A program made the position numbers and the translations under genes. Positions 33,082-43,212 of a stretch of 64,000 nt of DNA are shown piece by piece. The first letter of the stretch is position 1. Each line of letters begins with the position of its first letter. The DNA is from NORP23 sp050302475 (GTDB lineage Bacteria > Pseudomonadota > Alphaproteobacteria > Rhodobacterales > Rhodobacteraceae): positions 1 to 64,000 of the forward strand of contig JBNLBF010000010.1 of assembly GCA_050302475.1 (NCBI GenBank). The letters run 5' to 3'. The notes beneath the pieces are model-generated. The model was not told where the DNA came from, made no database searches, and worked only from the letters and a program-made list of their open reading frames with translations.

Positions 33082-34185
33082 CTATCCCTCCTTCAAATGT
33101 GGGTTTAATACGCCGCGCGGGTCAAATTTCCGTCGGATACCTTCGGAAAGTTTTTGCACCGCCGCTGATTGCGGAGGAAATTTCGCCAAGTCCGCGCTTC
33201 CACGAATATAAGTCGCGTGACCGTCAAACTGACCCAATGCACTGCGGAGGTCCTTACCCGGTGCCGTCGCGACCCAGATCAGCCCGCCACCCCAATCCAG
33301 CATCACACGTGCCTCCGGTGGCAGTTTCCTGATCAGGTCCGGCGCGGCCGAGGGTTTGGTGGAGATACGCCAGATATCCTCCGAGCCGCCATGCCAATGG
33401 TCGATATCTCGGACCCCAGTCCAGTGCTGCGGTTCGGCCATGACGGTGATGACATCGCCCAGATCGCCCAACAGCGTTTTCAATTGATCCATCCGGTAGC
33501 TGACCGAGCTCTCGGTCCCCTCCATCCGCAGGATCGTGTCGGGATGGTCGTTGGCGGTTTCCATCAAATACGCCGCGCCAGTGATATCATAGGGGGAGCC
33601 AAGCGCGCGTGACATCGCGATGACAGCCTTTTGCGGCGTCAGTCCGGGGACGGAGACGATCCCCTGTGCCTCGGGCTTTGGCAGGACCTTAAAGCTGACC
33701 TCGCTCAGCACACCCAGCCTGCCCCACGACCCGGCCATCAGCTTCACCAAATCATAGCCGGTGACATTCTTCATCACCCTGCCACCGTTTTTAATAATGT
33801 TGCCAGACCCGTCGACAAAGCGGACCCCCAACAGGAAATCGCGGGCTGCCCCCACCGCAATCCGGCGCGGACCGCTGGCGTTTGTGGCGAAGACACCGCC
33901 GATAGTGGGTTCGCCGGTGGTGCCAAGAAGGCCGCGCATGTCGGGTGGTTCAAACGCCAGTTGCTGGTTTTCGGCGTCGAGTGTAGCGGTGATGTCGGCC
34001 AGCGGCGTTCCGGCCTTCGCGACCATGGTCAGCGCGCCCGGTTCGTAAAGCGTGATCCCTGACAGGCCACCTGTTTCCAGCGCCGTGCCCTCGCGCACCA
34101 ACCGCGTGCCACCGCCCCGAATGTCCATCGGACCGTTGGCGGCACGGATCGCTTCGGCGAGGTCCTGTTCGGTGGATGGTCTCAC
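33082..34185 (-). CDS. glcE: Glycolate oxidase FAD-binding subunit
   Basis: 367 residues with a truncated FAD_binding_4-like domain: IRAANGPMDIRGGGTRL near the N-terminus, LGTTGEPTIGGVFATNASGPRRIAVGAARDFLLGVRFVDG and NGGRVMKNVTGYDLVKLMAGSWGRLGVL. Pairs with GlcD and GlcF to oxidise glycolate to glyoxylate. The start is GTG at 34185, sharing bases with the glcD stop (GTGA), so coupling is tight. Confidence 0.95.
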   Translation of the reverse strand: MRPSTEQDLAEAIRAANGPMDIRGGGTRLVREGTALETGGLSGITLYEPGALTMVAKAGTPLADITATLDAENQQLAFEPPDMRGLLGTTGEPTIGGVFATNASGPRRIAVGAARDFLLGVRFVDGSGNIIKNGGRVMKNVTGYDLVKLMAGSWGRLGVLSEVSFKVLPKPEAQGIVSVPGLTPQKAVIAMSRALGSPYDITGAAYLMETANDHPDTILRMEGTESSVSYRMDQLKTLLGDLGDVITVMAEPQHWTGVRDIDHWHGGSEDIWRISTKPSAAPDLIRKLPPEARVMLDWGGGLIWVATAPGKDLRSALGQFDGHATYIRGSADLAKFPPQSAAVQKLSEGIRRKFDPRGVLNPHLKEG

Positions 34186-35615
34186 GCGATTCTCCGGCTT
34201 TCACTTGCCGCCAGCGGAAACACTTTCGCCGGGTTTAGCAGCCATTTCGGGTCGAACACGTCCTTCACCGCCATCTGCGCGACAAGGTCAGCCTCGTTAT
34301 ATTGCGACCTCATCAGATCCCGCTTCTCAATTCCAACCCCATGTTCGCCGGTCAGGCAGCCGCCGACCTCGACGCAGAGCTTCAGGATTTCGGCGCCCAT
34401 CGCCTCGCAGGTTTCCAGATCGCCGGGTTTGTTGGCATCATACAGGATCAGCGGGTGCATATTGCCGTCACCGGCATGAAAAACGTTACCTACGTCCAGA
34501 CCATATTCGGCGGACAGTTCGTTGATCCGGCGCAACACCATCGGAAGCTGGCTGACTGGGATCGTGCCATCCAGACACATGTAATCATTGATCTGCCCCA
34601 TCGCCCCGAAAGCGGATTTTCGGCCGAGCCAGATTTTGGCAGCATCATCGGCGGATTTCGCCTCGCGGAATTCGACCGGGTCGTGGTGCTCAGCGATAGC
34701 GCGGATGCGGGACAGCTGGTCGGCGATTTCTGTGTCTGACCCCTCGACCTCGACGATTAGAAGAGATTCGACCGCTGGATATCCAGCGTTGGTGAATTTT
34801 TCGACCGCTTGAAGGATCGGTTTGTCCATAAATTCAATGGCGACCGGGATGATTCCGGATTTGATAATGTCCGAGACACAAGCCCCCGCAACTTCGTTCG
34901 AATTGAACCCAATCAGCACAGGCCGCGCCCCTTCGGGCTTGGGAAGAATGCGCAGCGTGGCTTCGGTCACCACGCCCAACTGGCCTTCGGACCCGCAAAT
35001 CAGACCCAGCAAATCCAACCCGGCGGAATCCAGATACGGTCCGCCAATCTCCAGCACCTCACCTTCCATCGTGACCAGTTTAACACCCAACAGGTTGTTC
35101 GTGGTCACGCCATATTTCAGGCAATGCGCCCCGCCGGAATTCATCGCGATATTCCCGGCGATAGCGCAAGCCAACTGGCTGGAGGGATCAGGCGCGTAGA
35201 AGAACCCATTCGCCTCCACCGCACCGGTGACCGACAGGTTGGTCCGCCCCGACTGCACACGGATGAAACGGTTGTCATAATCGGTTTCAAGCACCCCGTT
35301 CAGCCGCGAGACGCCAAGGATCACACTATCCGCTGTCGGCAACGCCCCGCCGGCCAGCGAGGTTCCGGAGCCGCGCGGCACAACCGGCACGCCTTCCTCA
35401 TGGCAAATCTTCAGGACTGCAGCGACCTCCTCGGTCGAGGCCGGCAGAACCGCGATCATCGGCGGGCAGCGATAGGCTGACAGCGCATCGCATTCATAGG
35501 CTTTCGTCTCGGTTGGATCATCAATCACTGCGTCCGCGGGCAGCACAGCACGCAGACGACGGGTGATCGCCGTCTTACGGGCAATTATGTTGGGATCAGG
35601 CGTTGGCAGTTCCAT
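34182..35615 (-). CDS. glcD: Glycolate oxidase subunit, FAD-linked
   Basis: 477-residue catalytic FAD subunit. VPRGSGTSLAGGALP and FYAPDPSSQLACAIAGNIAMNSGGAHCLKYGVT (read by its ends, residues about 130-165) bind FAD; the C-terminal domain ends with HAGDGNMHP and CLTGEHGVGIEKRD. ATG at 35615 follows GGGAGG by four bases; a longer open frame to 35681 is rejected. First gene of the glc operon; D-lactate is an alternative substrate for this family, but glcE and glcF make glycolate most likely. Confidence 0.95.
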   Translation of the reverse strand: MELPTPDPNIIARKTAITRRLRAVLPADAVIDDPTETKAYECDALSAYRCPPMIAVLPASTEEVAAVLKICHEEGVPVVPRGSGTSLAGGALPTADSVILGVSRLNGVLETDYDNRFIRVQSGRTNLSVTGAVEANGFFYAPDPSSQLACAIAGNIAMNSGGAHCLKYGVTTNNLLGVKLVTMEGEVLEIGGPYLDSAGLDLLGLICGSEGQLGVVTEATLRILPKPEGARPVLIGFNSNEVAGACVSDIIKSGIIPVAIEFMDKPILQAVEKFTNAGYPAVESLLIVEVEGSDTEIADQLSRIRAIAEHHDPVEFREAKSADDAAKIWLGRKSAFGAMGQINDYMCLDGTIPVSQLPMVLRRINELSAEYGLDVGNVFHAGDGNMHPLILYDANKPGDLETCEAMGAEILKLCVEVGGCLTGEHGVGIEKRDLMRSQYNEADLVAQMAVKDVFDPKWLLNPAKVFPLAASESRRIA

Positions 35616-35697
35616 GTGACCTCCCATGTGCGCGGGGCAGACCGGGTATGCCGAATTGCGCGTTTCCTTTAACAGAATCACAGGATAAAGGAATGTG

Positions 35698-36402
35698 ATG
35701 CAGAACGGTATTCTTGAAACGCTAAACCTGTTCGGGGTGCTCGACTATGTCGCGGTAGCGGTGCTGATAAGTGCCTGGGCCGGGATTGGCTGGTATGTGG
35801 AGCGGGAAAATCCGAAAAATCCGTCGACAGCCAATCTGATGACCCAATATCGCGAACAGTGGATGGAGGTAATGACCACCCGCACCCCGCGCATTTTCGA
35901 CGTCAACTTACTATCCACCCTGCGTCAGGGCACCAGCTTTTTCATCTCGGCCGTCATGCTGGCGATCGGGGGCTGTGTGGCCCTGATCGGACAGGCCGAT
36001 CGGTTGCGGGGATTGGCGGGTGACATTACCGGGGATACCGAAACCCCGCTCGTGGTGTGGGAGATCAAGATCCTTCTGGTGATCCTCTTCCTGTCGAGCG
36101 CCTTTCTGAAATTTGTCTGGTCGCACCGGCTGTTCGGCTATAACGCCGTGATCATGGCTGCTGTGCCCGAAGGCAATCCGGACGATCCGGAAACCAAATC
36201 CATGGCCCGAAGGGCGGCAAAACTGAATATCTATGCCGCACGGAACTTTAACCGCGGATTACGAGCGACCTATTTCTCGCTTGCGGCCCTCGCGTGGTTG
36301 ATCGGGTCATGGGGCCTGATCATCGCCGCACCGGTGACCGTTTATATCCTGTATCAGCGCGAATTTAACTCGCAATCCCGCACCGCGTTGCTGGGGGACT
36401 AA
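35698..36402 (+). CDS. DUF599 membrane protein
   Basis: 234-residue protein with about four membrane helices (residues 12-32, 75-95, 115-135, 195-222). Family features include DYVAVAVLISAWAGIGW, LMTQYREQWMEVM and FKFVWSHRLFGY-like text (FLKFVWSHRLFGYNAV). Function unknown. ATG at 35698 lies 7 bases after AAAGGA, next to a GTG at 35695. Its stop interlocks with that of the convergent gene: CTAA at 36399-36402 gives TAA here and TAG on the other strand. Confidence 0.82.
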   Translation: MQNGILETLNLFGVLDYVAVAVLISAWAGIGWYVERENPKNPSTANLMTQYREQWMEVMTTRTPRIFDVNLLSTLRQGTSFFISAVMLAIGGCVALIGQADRLRGLAGDITGDTETPLVVWEIKILLVILFLSSAFLKFVWSHRLFGYNAVIMAAVPEGNPDDPETKSMARRAAKLNIYAARNFNRGLRATYFSLAALAWLIGSWGLIIAAPVTVYILYQREFNSQSRTALLGD

Positions 36403-38492
36403 CGTCCCTCCACCCGCCAGGCGAGGAAGCTGAACATCGCGACCAACAGCAGGATCAGCCAGCCGGGCGCCAAGGGGATAATGCGGATATCCTGTACCGT
36501 GTAGGCCTCGCGCAATGTCAGGCCCATCCAGTTGGACCCGGCGGCGACACGTTCCGGTCGCGTGCGACGGATACGTGGCACTCCATCTTCGGACAGCGCA
36601 AATATCCCGCCACCGGTCTCATCTATGAAACTCACCAGTTCCGGTGTCATGCCGATCGGGGCCTCATATTCCTTCGGGGAGGCCGGCCCCACGGCGACCA
36701 CCGTATCCGTGTCTCCGTTGGTCACACGGTAAATCCCGTTCTCTTCGGCCATAAACTCCGCCGTCCACTGTCCGGGCTGCACCTGAGTCAGGTCTGCTGT
36801 ACCGGTCACACCGGATGGGCTGATGAAGTCAATCACTGGCGGAACATCTTCCAGCGACCGGCGCTCCACCGTTACGCTTTCTCCTTTGGCGAGGGCATTC
36901 AGAACCTCTTCTTCCAGCTCCGGTTCCTGCATCAGCCAATGTGCCAGACGGCGCAGCAATTCCAGTTGCGGGCCGCCACCTTCAACGCCGCGTGTCCAAA
37001 GCCAGGCATGATCCGACGCCAGAATCGCGATGCGTCCCTCATCCACGCGGTCCAGCACCAGCAGAGGTTTATCTTCGACCCCTTCCATCAGGACAAAGCC
37101 GGAATTGGTGAACATATCGATCTGGCGGAACCAGCGGCCCCAGGGATGATCATCACCCTCGCGGATTTCCCCACCGCCACCAACCGTATCCAGCCCGCGC
37201 GTCACAGGATGCTTTTCCCCCAGATCGGTGATGGAGGGATAATATCCTTCCTCGAACACCCGACCCGTCGGCATCGCGGGCAGGACGGAACGCAGGGAGG
37301 AGCGCGCGAGGCTTTCAACCTCGGCAAAGGCCGGACCCGAATTGATCAGGATCGCGCCACCCTCCCGCACATATTTCGCGACATTGTCCAGATAGACATC
37401 CGGCAGAACCCCGCGCCGACGGTAGCGGTCAAAGATGATCAGATCGAAATCCTCGATCTTATCCATGAACAGCTCCCGCGTCGGGAAGGCAATCAGAGAC
37501 AGCTCGTTTACCGGCACCCCGTCCTGCTTATCGGGCGAGCGCAGAATGGTGAAATGCACCAGATCGACAGAGGCATCCGATTTCAGCAGGTTCCGCCAAG
37601 TCCGTTCGCCGGGATAAGGCTCGCCGGATACCAGCAGCACGCTGAGCCGGTCCCGCACGCCGTTGATCGACAGAATGGCGCGGTTGTTGCGATCGGTGAT
37701 TTCGCCATCAATCGGGCGGGTGTAGAATTCCAGCAGGTTGATCCCAGCATGTTCGACATTCAGTGCCAGTTCGACCGTTTCGCCCACCGGCAAGGTAAAT
37801 TCCTGAACCTCACCACCGTCAATCGCGGCTTCAACAATGGCGGTGGTCATTCCTTCGGGAACCGCGCCTGTATCTTCGATACGAATGGCGATGGTGACAT
37901 CTTCGTCGACAATCCCGAAGGCGGGACCGTTTTCGATGACCATGCGGCGGTCCCAATCCTCGGGGTGACCGGTTTGCAACAGATGCACAGGTGCCGGGAA
38001 ATCGGTGATGGAGGTCAGATCATGATTGCGCCCATCGCTGATGATCACAGCCCCCGCCAGCCGGTCTGACGAGACCTCTGCCGTGGCATCGGACAACGCC
38101 TGCAACAGCAGCGTTCCGCGCACCTGAGCGGATTCAGACGTATCGCGCACCGTCACGATCCGCGTTTCCAGCGCCTGATCGTCAGAGGCCGGTAATCTGT
38201 CCAACAACTCCTGCAACGCGCTCGCCGTCTGGCTTTCGCGGTCTGACAGGGTTTGGCTGGCGCTTTCATCAACGACGACGATCACGATATCGGACAGGGG
38301 ATTGCGATCCTCCTGCCGATAGGCGGGGTTGGCGAGGCCCGCAACCAGCAATCCCAGCGCAAAAAACCGCAGGAACCAGCCGTTCAGCCGCAGCACAGCC
38401 GCCAGCACCAATAGCGCCAGCGCAATGCCCGCCAGCGTCAGGATCACGCCCCACGGCAAATAGGGATCAAAGGCTATGGACCCAAACGTCAT
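36399..38492 (-). CDS. Large membrane protein of the MoxR/DUF58/DUF4159 operon
   Basis: 697 residues. Two membrane segments at the N-terminus (about 12-33 and 39-55), a VWA-like stretch (SDIVIVVVDESASQTLSD...AGAVIISDGRNHD), a central class-I glutamine-amidotransferase-like region (FDLIIFDRYRRRGVLPD... REGGAILINSGPAF) and a C-terminal membrane helix before VEGR. This resembles membrane partners of MoxR-type ATPases. It overlaps the upstream DUF4159 gene by four bases. Function unknown; likely envelope-related. Confidence 0.7.
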   Translation of the reverse strand: MTFGSIAFDPYLPWGVILTLAGIALALLVLAAVLRLNGWFLRFFALGLLVAGLANPAYRQEDRNPLSDIVIVVVDESASQTLSDRESQTASALQELLDRLPASDDQALETRIVTVRDTSESAQVRGTLLLQALSDATAEVSSDRLAGAVIISDGRNHDLTSITDFPAPVHLLQTGHPEDWDRRMVIENGPAFGIVDEDVTIAIRIEDTGAVPEGMTTAIVEAAIDGGEVQEFTLPVGETVELALNVEHAGINLLEFYTRPIDGEITDRNNRAILSINGVRDRLSVLLVSGEPYPGERTWRNLLKSDASVDLVHFTILRSPDKQDGVPVNELSLIAFPTRELFMDKIEDFDLIIFDRYRRRGVLPDVYLDNVAKYVREGGAILINSGPAFAEVESLARSSLRSVLPAMPTGRVFEEGYYPSITDLGEKHPVTRGLDTVGGGGEIREGDDHPWGRWFRQIDMFTNSGFVLMEGVEDKPLLVLDRVDEGRIAILASDHAWLWTRGVEGGGPQLELLRRLAHWLMQEPELEEEVLNALAKGESVTVERRSLEDVPPVIDFISPSGVTGTADLTQVQPGQWTAEFMAEENGIYRVTNGDTDTVVAVGPASPKEYEAPIGMTPELVSFIDETGGGIFALSEDGVPRIRRTRPERVAAGSNWMGLTLREAYTVQDIRIIPLAPGWLILLLVAMFSFLAWRVEGR

Positions 38493-41260
38493 TCGCCCAA
38501 CCTTTCCAGCAGGGCCGGCACATGGACCTGATCGGATTTGTAATTGCCGGTCATCACATACATGATCAGGTTCACACCGAACCGATACGCCATTTCGCGT
38601 TGACGGTTACCGGCAAGACCACGACCCACGGGATAAAGCGGCTGTAGCCGGTCATCCATCGCCCAGGCGGCGGCCCAGTCATTTGCGCCGATCACCACCG
38701 GCGTAACCCCGTCATTCGGGCTGCTGATAAACAATCCCTCGACTTCTTGAACATTGCTGACCTGCGCCCAGATCGGCGGGCCGACCCAACGACCGGGGAA
38801 ATCATCCAGCAGATAGAAGGCGCGCGTCAGGACATGGCCATCCTCCACCGGGACCAGCGGCGGGATATCCAACCGCGCGGTCAACCTTTGCAGCACCTGC
38901 CCGTTGCCTGACACACTGCCAAAGCCCGACCCAAGATGCGCATCGCGCGTATCAAACAGGATCATGCCCCCCGTCGCCAGATAGCGGTTCAGTTTCAGCA
39001 CCGCCTGTTCAGACAGGTTGGATTGCGTGTCCGTTATCGGCCAGTATAGCAGAGGGAAAAACGCCAATTCATCGCGTTCCAGATCCACGCCGATCGGCTG
39101 GCCCGGTTCGATCGAGGTCCGCTCGGTCAATACCACGCTCAGCCCAAACAGCCCGGCCTCGCTTGCTGCATCGACCTCCCGGTCCCCGGTAATGACATAG
39201 GCCAATACGGTGTCGAGCGAGGCTTCCATGGCCCAGCGTTCCTCGACCTGTGCATTCGCCCGGTCGGTCGGCAATCCTGTCAGCATCAGTGCTACACCGA
39301 TCCCGGCTGCCCCGCGGGCCAGATTGAAATTCTGCAACCGTCCGCCAACCCAAAGACTGGCGAGGATATCCAGAAGCAACAGCGCCAGACCCGCCAGCAG
39401 GAACCATGGTTTCAGGAACCTCTCCGCCTGCTGTGTGGCCACCTGAATCACCACGCCCGCCGGCAAGTCCAGCGGCCCAAGCGCATCCCCGATCCGCAAA
39501 ACATTCACCGCCGCGGTCGTTTCCGCCGACGTGTAAATACCGGGCGCCGCCGCGGCGGATGCCCTGTCTGCTGCCAGCAAGCTGCCCTCAACAGGGACAA
39601 GCCCGTCAACATCCTGCAATTCACCCCAACCACTCAGCAATCGGTCCGGTTCCCACAACCGTCCTTCCAACGCGATCGTTTCGCCACCAAATCCACTGTT
39701 CACGGACAGCCGTTCCAGCATCTGCACGAACAAGCCTGACAGTGGCAGCGTCGACCAGCCCGGGCTGGCTGTCACATGGAACAGGACCACCTGCCCCTGC
39801 CCCAGCGCCTTACGAGTCACCAGCGGTGTGCCATCCTCCAACGAGGCAATCGTACGATCCCCCAGTTCCGGTCCCGGCTGGGCAATTATCTGCGAGGTAA
39901 TCGTAACCTCGTCAGGCACCGTCAGGCCGAAAAACGGACTGGTTTCGTCAAACGGCTCCAGCCGCTTGGGAGAGGCCCACGACATCGCGCCACCCAGATC
40001 GCGCCCGCCGGCACGCAGACGAACGGGCAGCAACGGATCTTCGGTCAGTTGCCCTGCGCCGCTCACGGCAAGGTTCGGTCCGGCAAAACGCAGAAGCAAT
40101 CCGCCTTCTTCGACCCAATTGATCAGTTTTTCGGTCGATTGCACTGACAGGTTGCCAACATCCGGCAGAATAATTGCATCGGGTGAAGACAGCAGAAGGT
40201 CGTTCAACTCGCCCTCGATCACCTCGGCAGATACAGTCAGCGCCTGCAGCAGGTAGTGCTCACCCGACACCAGCCGGGGGCCTGGGCTGTCGCCGGTGAC
40301 CACGATCCCGACTTTGCGGCGTTTCAACCCGTCATCTGCCAACGCCACCGCCCCCGCTGTCCGCTGGTTCGCCAGCGCCACGCGGGTCATGCGATTGCGT
40401 AACTCCAGCGGCAGAACGGTGGTCAGCTCCAACTGGCTTTCCCCCGCAGGAAGCACGCCTTCAACGCGCTGCAGAACGGTTTCCAACCCGTTCGGCGCGG
40501 TGCCGAGGATATTGATTTCAATGTCTCGATCCAGATCGGCGGGCGGGCCAATGACGGTCAGTACGATTTCCCCGTTGATAATCTGGATGGGCCAAAGACC
40601 CAGCGGCTGGCTTTCAGTTCCCAGCACCTGCACATCACCTTTCGCCGCCAGCGCGGCATAAAGCGTGTCGTCTTCATATCCGACCCCGTCGGTGATCCAG
40701 ACCGTGTCGGCCAGCTCCGTCTGCGCTGCCAGCCATTCGGCGAATCCGGCACGGTCAGGTGGCCATGCGGCAGGCTCCAGCGCCCGGATTTCCGGCAACC
40801 AGTCTTCTGCCTCTTTGAGGTTATACCCACCATCCCCCGGCAATGGCTCGGCCAGCGATACGAACATCGTTGGGCGTCCTGCGGCAGATGCCTTGTCGAT
40901 CTGCGCCTCCGCCAGTTCCAGACGTTCTTCCCAATCCGGCGCGCTCGCCCAACCGCCATCTATAACAACCAGCAGCGGGCCGTCCTGATTATCAACCTCT
41001 TGCGTTGGATTCAGTACCGGTTCTGCAAAGGCAATGATCACCGCGGCCAGCGCCAGCAAGCGGATCATCAGCAGCCACCAAGGCGTGCGTTCCGGCATTT
41101 TTTCGGGGTCCCGCAGACCCAGCAATAGCCGGACACCGGGGAATTTCAGATGCAGGGGCGAGGGCGGAATCGCCCGCAACAACAACCACAGGACCGGCAA
41201 CAGCAACAGCCCCAGCAGTAGCCAGGGCGTGAGGAATCCAATCGCGCCTAACGTTACCAT
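38489..41260 (-). CDS. DUF4159 domain protein with N-terminal BatA-like region
   Basis: 923 residues. N-terminal BatA/aerotolerance-type segment with two helices (residues 5-28 and 57-78; LKFPGVRLLLGLRDPEKMPERTPWW between them), a VWA-like domain (LLVVIDGGWASAPDWEERL), a central membrane helix (about 640-665) and a C-terminal DUF4159 domain (FFPLLYWPITDTQSNLSEQAVLKLNRYLATGGMILFDTRD, residues about 745-785). Part of the MoxR operon; overlaps DUF58 by seven bases and the next gene by four. Role unproven. Confidence 0.85.
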   Translation of the reverse strand: MVTLGAIGFLTPWLLLGLLLLPVLWLLLRAIPPSPLHLKFPGVRLLLGLRDPEKMPERTPWWLLMIRLLALAAVIIAFAEPVLNPTQEVDNQDGPLLVVIDGGWASAPDWEERLELAEAQIDKASAAGRPTMFVSLAEPLPGDGGYNLKEAEDWLPEIRALEPAAWPPDRAGFAEWLAAQTELADTVWITDGVGYEDDTLYAALAAKGDVQVLGTESQPLGLWPIQIINGEIVLTVIGPPADLDRDIEINILGTAPNGLETVLQRVEGVLPAGESQLELTTVLPLELRNRMTRVALANQRTAGAVALADDGLKRRKVGIVVTGDSPGPRLVSGEHYLLQALTVSAEVIEGELNDLLLSSPDAIILPDVGNLSVQSTEKLINWVEEGGLLLRFAGPNLAVSGAGQLTEDPLLPVRLRAGGRDLGGAMSWASPKRLEPFDETSPFFGLTVPDEVTITSQIIAQPGPELGDRTIASLEDGTPLVTRKALGQGQVVLFHVTASPGWSTLPLSGLFVQMLERLSVNSGFGGETIALEGRLWEPDRLLSGWGELQDVDGLVPVEGSLLAADRASAAAAPGIYTSAETTAAVNVLRIGDALGPLDLPAGVVIQVATQQAERFLKPWFLLAGLALLLLDILASLWVGGRLQNFNLARGAAGIGVALMLTGLPTDRANAQVEERWAMEASLDTVLAYVITGDREVDAASEAGLFGLSVVLTERTSIEPGQPIGVDLERDELAFFPLLYWPITDTQSNLSEQAVLKLNRYLATGGMILFDTRDAHLGSGFGSVSGNGQVLQRLTARLDIPPLVPVEDGHVLTRAFYLLDDFPGRWVGPPIWAQVSNVQEVEGLFISSPNDGVTPVVIGANDWAAAWAMDDRLQPLYPVGRGLAGNRQREMAYRFGVNLIMYVMTGNYKSDQVHVPALLERLGE

Positions 41261-42144
41261 TCCCGTTCCCCGATCACATAATAAAGCCAGCGCAACAGCG
41301 TTTGCGGGGGTTGATCCGTGTGATGTTTGACGTAATGCCAGCCCGTATCTCTGGCGAAACTTTCCAGCTTATCGATACGTTCCGCCAGCCGCTCGCGATA
41401 TTCTTCACGCAGGGCTTTTGCCCGTTGCGTTTCGAAATCAATCGCTCCGCCCATGCTTTCGAATACAATACGGCCATCGAAGGGAAAGGATTCTTCGGTC
41501 GGATCAAGAATATGAACCAGACTGCCCACCCCGGCACTGTTCGCCGCGGCTTTCAGGCTGGTGAACAGAACCTCCTCATCCCCCATAAAATCCGACAGGA
41601 AAACCGACTGCGCCGCACGGATTGTACTGAACGGCGGGACCTGTCCATAATCCTGTTCTGACGGGAAATCGCTGGTCAGCACCCTTGCAATCCGATCCAG
41701 ATGCCGCGCACCCGTGCGCGCCTGTCCTGCCAAAGTTCCGGGCAGCGAAATCCGCTCGCCCCCTTGCGACAGAACCAGTGACAGTGCCATCGCGATCAGC
41801 GAGGCGCGTTCATATTTACTGACCGGAACCTTGTAGCCCTGATAAGCCATCGACAGCGACGTATCACACCAGATCGCAACCGTGTGCGCAGCTTCCCACT
41901 CGCGCTCGCGAATGTATAGATGGTCGGACTGTCCCGACCGGCGCCAGTCAATCGCCGCTAGGTTATCCCCCGGCAGCGCGTGGCGATATTGCCAGAAACT
42001 CTCGCCCATACCGGCCCGACGACGCCCATGCTCACCCAGCATCAGGCTGGCGACCAGATGGTGCGCTTCGGCCAACAGATGCGGAAGGCCCTGAACCAGA
42101 CCTTCGGCTTCGTGCCGGAAATATAGGGCGTCCTGCTGGCTCAA
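41254..42144 (-). CDS. DUF58 domain protein
   Basis: 296-residue cytoplasmic protein with the DUF58 core FWQYRHALPGDNLAAIDWRRSGQSDHLYIREREWE (residues about 47-81), followed by a VWA-like fold (VAIWCDTSLSM with the start of a MIDAS-type DxSxS). DUF58 proteins are regular partners of MoxR ATPases. The start is TTG at 42144, overlapping the moxR stop (TTGA), so it is translationally coupled. Confidence 0.88.
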   Translation of the reverse strand: MSQQDALYFRHEAEGLVQGLPHLLAEAHHLVASLMLGEHGRRRAGMGESFWQYRHALPGDNLAAIDWRRSGQSDHLYIREREWEAAHTVAIWCDTSLSMAYQGYKVPVSKYERASLIAMALSLVLSQGGERISLPGTLAGQARTGARHLDRIARVLTSDFPSEQDYGQVPPFSTIRAAQSVFLSDFMGDEEVLFTSLKAAANSAGVGSLVHILDPTEESFPFDGRIVFESMGGAIDFETQRAKALREEYRERLAERIDKLESFARDTGWHYVKHHTDQPPQTLLRWLYYVIGEREW

Positions 42145-43139
42145 GCAGCGGCCTCCTCGGACAGGGTCTGTTCGACCAGACTGTCAATCAACCCGTCAAT
42201 CGTCATCCCTTCGGCACGCGCGGCAAAGCCCAGTGCCATGCGGTGTTTCATGACCGGGCGGGCCATCGCTACAACGTCGTCACGCCCCGGGGCAAACCGC
42301 CCATCCATCAGGGCACGTGCGCGCACCGACAATGACAGCGCCTGCGCGGCGCGTGGCCCGGGTCCCCAGCTGACAGCATGATTCACCACGTCAGAAGCCA
42401 AATCACCCGGTCGTGCCCGGCGCACAAGGTCAAGGATCATATCTACAATTGCATCACCGATCGGCATCCGGCGCACGATCTGCTGCGCCTCGATCAGGCT
42501 GGCGGAATCAAACACGGCCGAAATATCTGTTTCATCCACCCCAGTGGTTGTCAGCATAATGTTCCGTTCCGCCTCCAGCGTCGGGTAATCGACATCAATC
42601 TGCAATAGGAACCGGTCCAGCTGCGCCTCGGGCAGCGGATAGGTGCCTTCTTGTTCAATCGGGTTCTGCGTGGCCAGAACATGGAACGGTTCGTCCAGCT
42701 TGCGCCGATCTCCGGCAACCGTAACCTCATGTTCCTGCATCGCCTGCAACAGGGCAGACTGGGTGCGGGGCGAGGCGCGGTTGATCTCGTCCGCCATCAG
42801 CAGTTGACAGAAGATCGGACCTTCAATGAATCGGAAGGCGCGGGTCCCGTCTTCGGCGGTCTCCAGAACTTCTGACCCCAGAATATCCGCTGGCATCAGA
42901 TCGGGGGTAAACTGCACCCGGTTCGACGACAGGCCCAGCACGGTCCCCATCGTTTCCACCAGCAGCGTTTTTGCCAGCCCCGGCGCGCCAACCAGCAGCC
43001 CGTGCCCGCCGCACATGATCGCGTTCAGCGACAGCGAGACAACATCGCGCTGCCCGATGACCTTGCGTTCAATCATCTCGACAGCGTCACTCAGCCGCTT
43101 TCCCGTCGCCTCAAATGCTTGAATATCCACGTCCGACAT
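42141..43139 (-). CDS. MoxR family AAA+ ATPase
   Basis: 332-residue ATPase with Walker A GAPGLAKT, Walker B LLMADEINRA, sensor region VLATQNPIEQEGTYPLPEAQLDRF and the C-terminal lid. MoxR proteins act as chaperones for assembly of VWA-containing complexes, which matches the following genes. The ATG at 43139 is preferred over an adjacent GTG at 43142. First gene of the four-gene operon; divergent from DUF1285. Confidence 0.94.
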   Translation of the reverse strand: MSDVDIQAFEATGKRLSDAVEMIERKVIGQRDVVSLSLNAIMCGGHGLLVGAPGLAKTLLVETMGTVLGLSSNRVQFTPDLMPADILGSEVLETAEDGTRAFRFIEGPIFCQLLMADEINRASPRTQSALLQAMQEHEVTVAGDRRKLDEPFHVLATQNPIEQEGTYPLPEAQLDRFLLQIDVDYPTLEAERNIMLTTTGVDETDISAVFDSASLIEAQQIVRRMPIGDAIVDMILDLVRRARPGDLASDVVNHAVSWGPGPRAAQALSLSVRARALMDGRFAPGRDDVVAMARPVMKHRMALGFAARAEGMTIDGLIDSLVEQTLSEEAAA

Positions 43140-43212
43140 CACAATTCCTTCCTGCCGTTTGCAACCGCTCGGGCCAATCTCTATCTATATAGGACCAACA
43201 GACCAGAAACTT

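Noticed and set aside
36939..38069. 376-codon open frame opposite the large MoxR-operon protein
   Set aside because: The opposite frame has membrane segments, VWA-like text and coupled start and stop; this one does not.
36399..43139. MoxR/VWA block as an anti-phage system
   Set aside because: Some defence systems use MoxR-VWA pairs, but this block with DUF58, DUF4159 and DUF1285 is a common chromosomal arrangement in the order and has no effector nuclease or mobile context.
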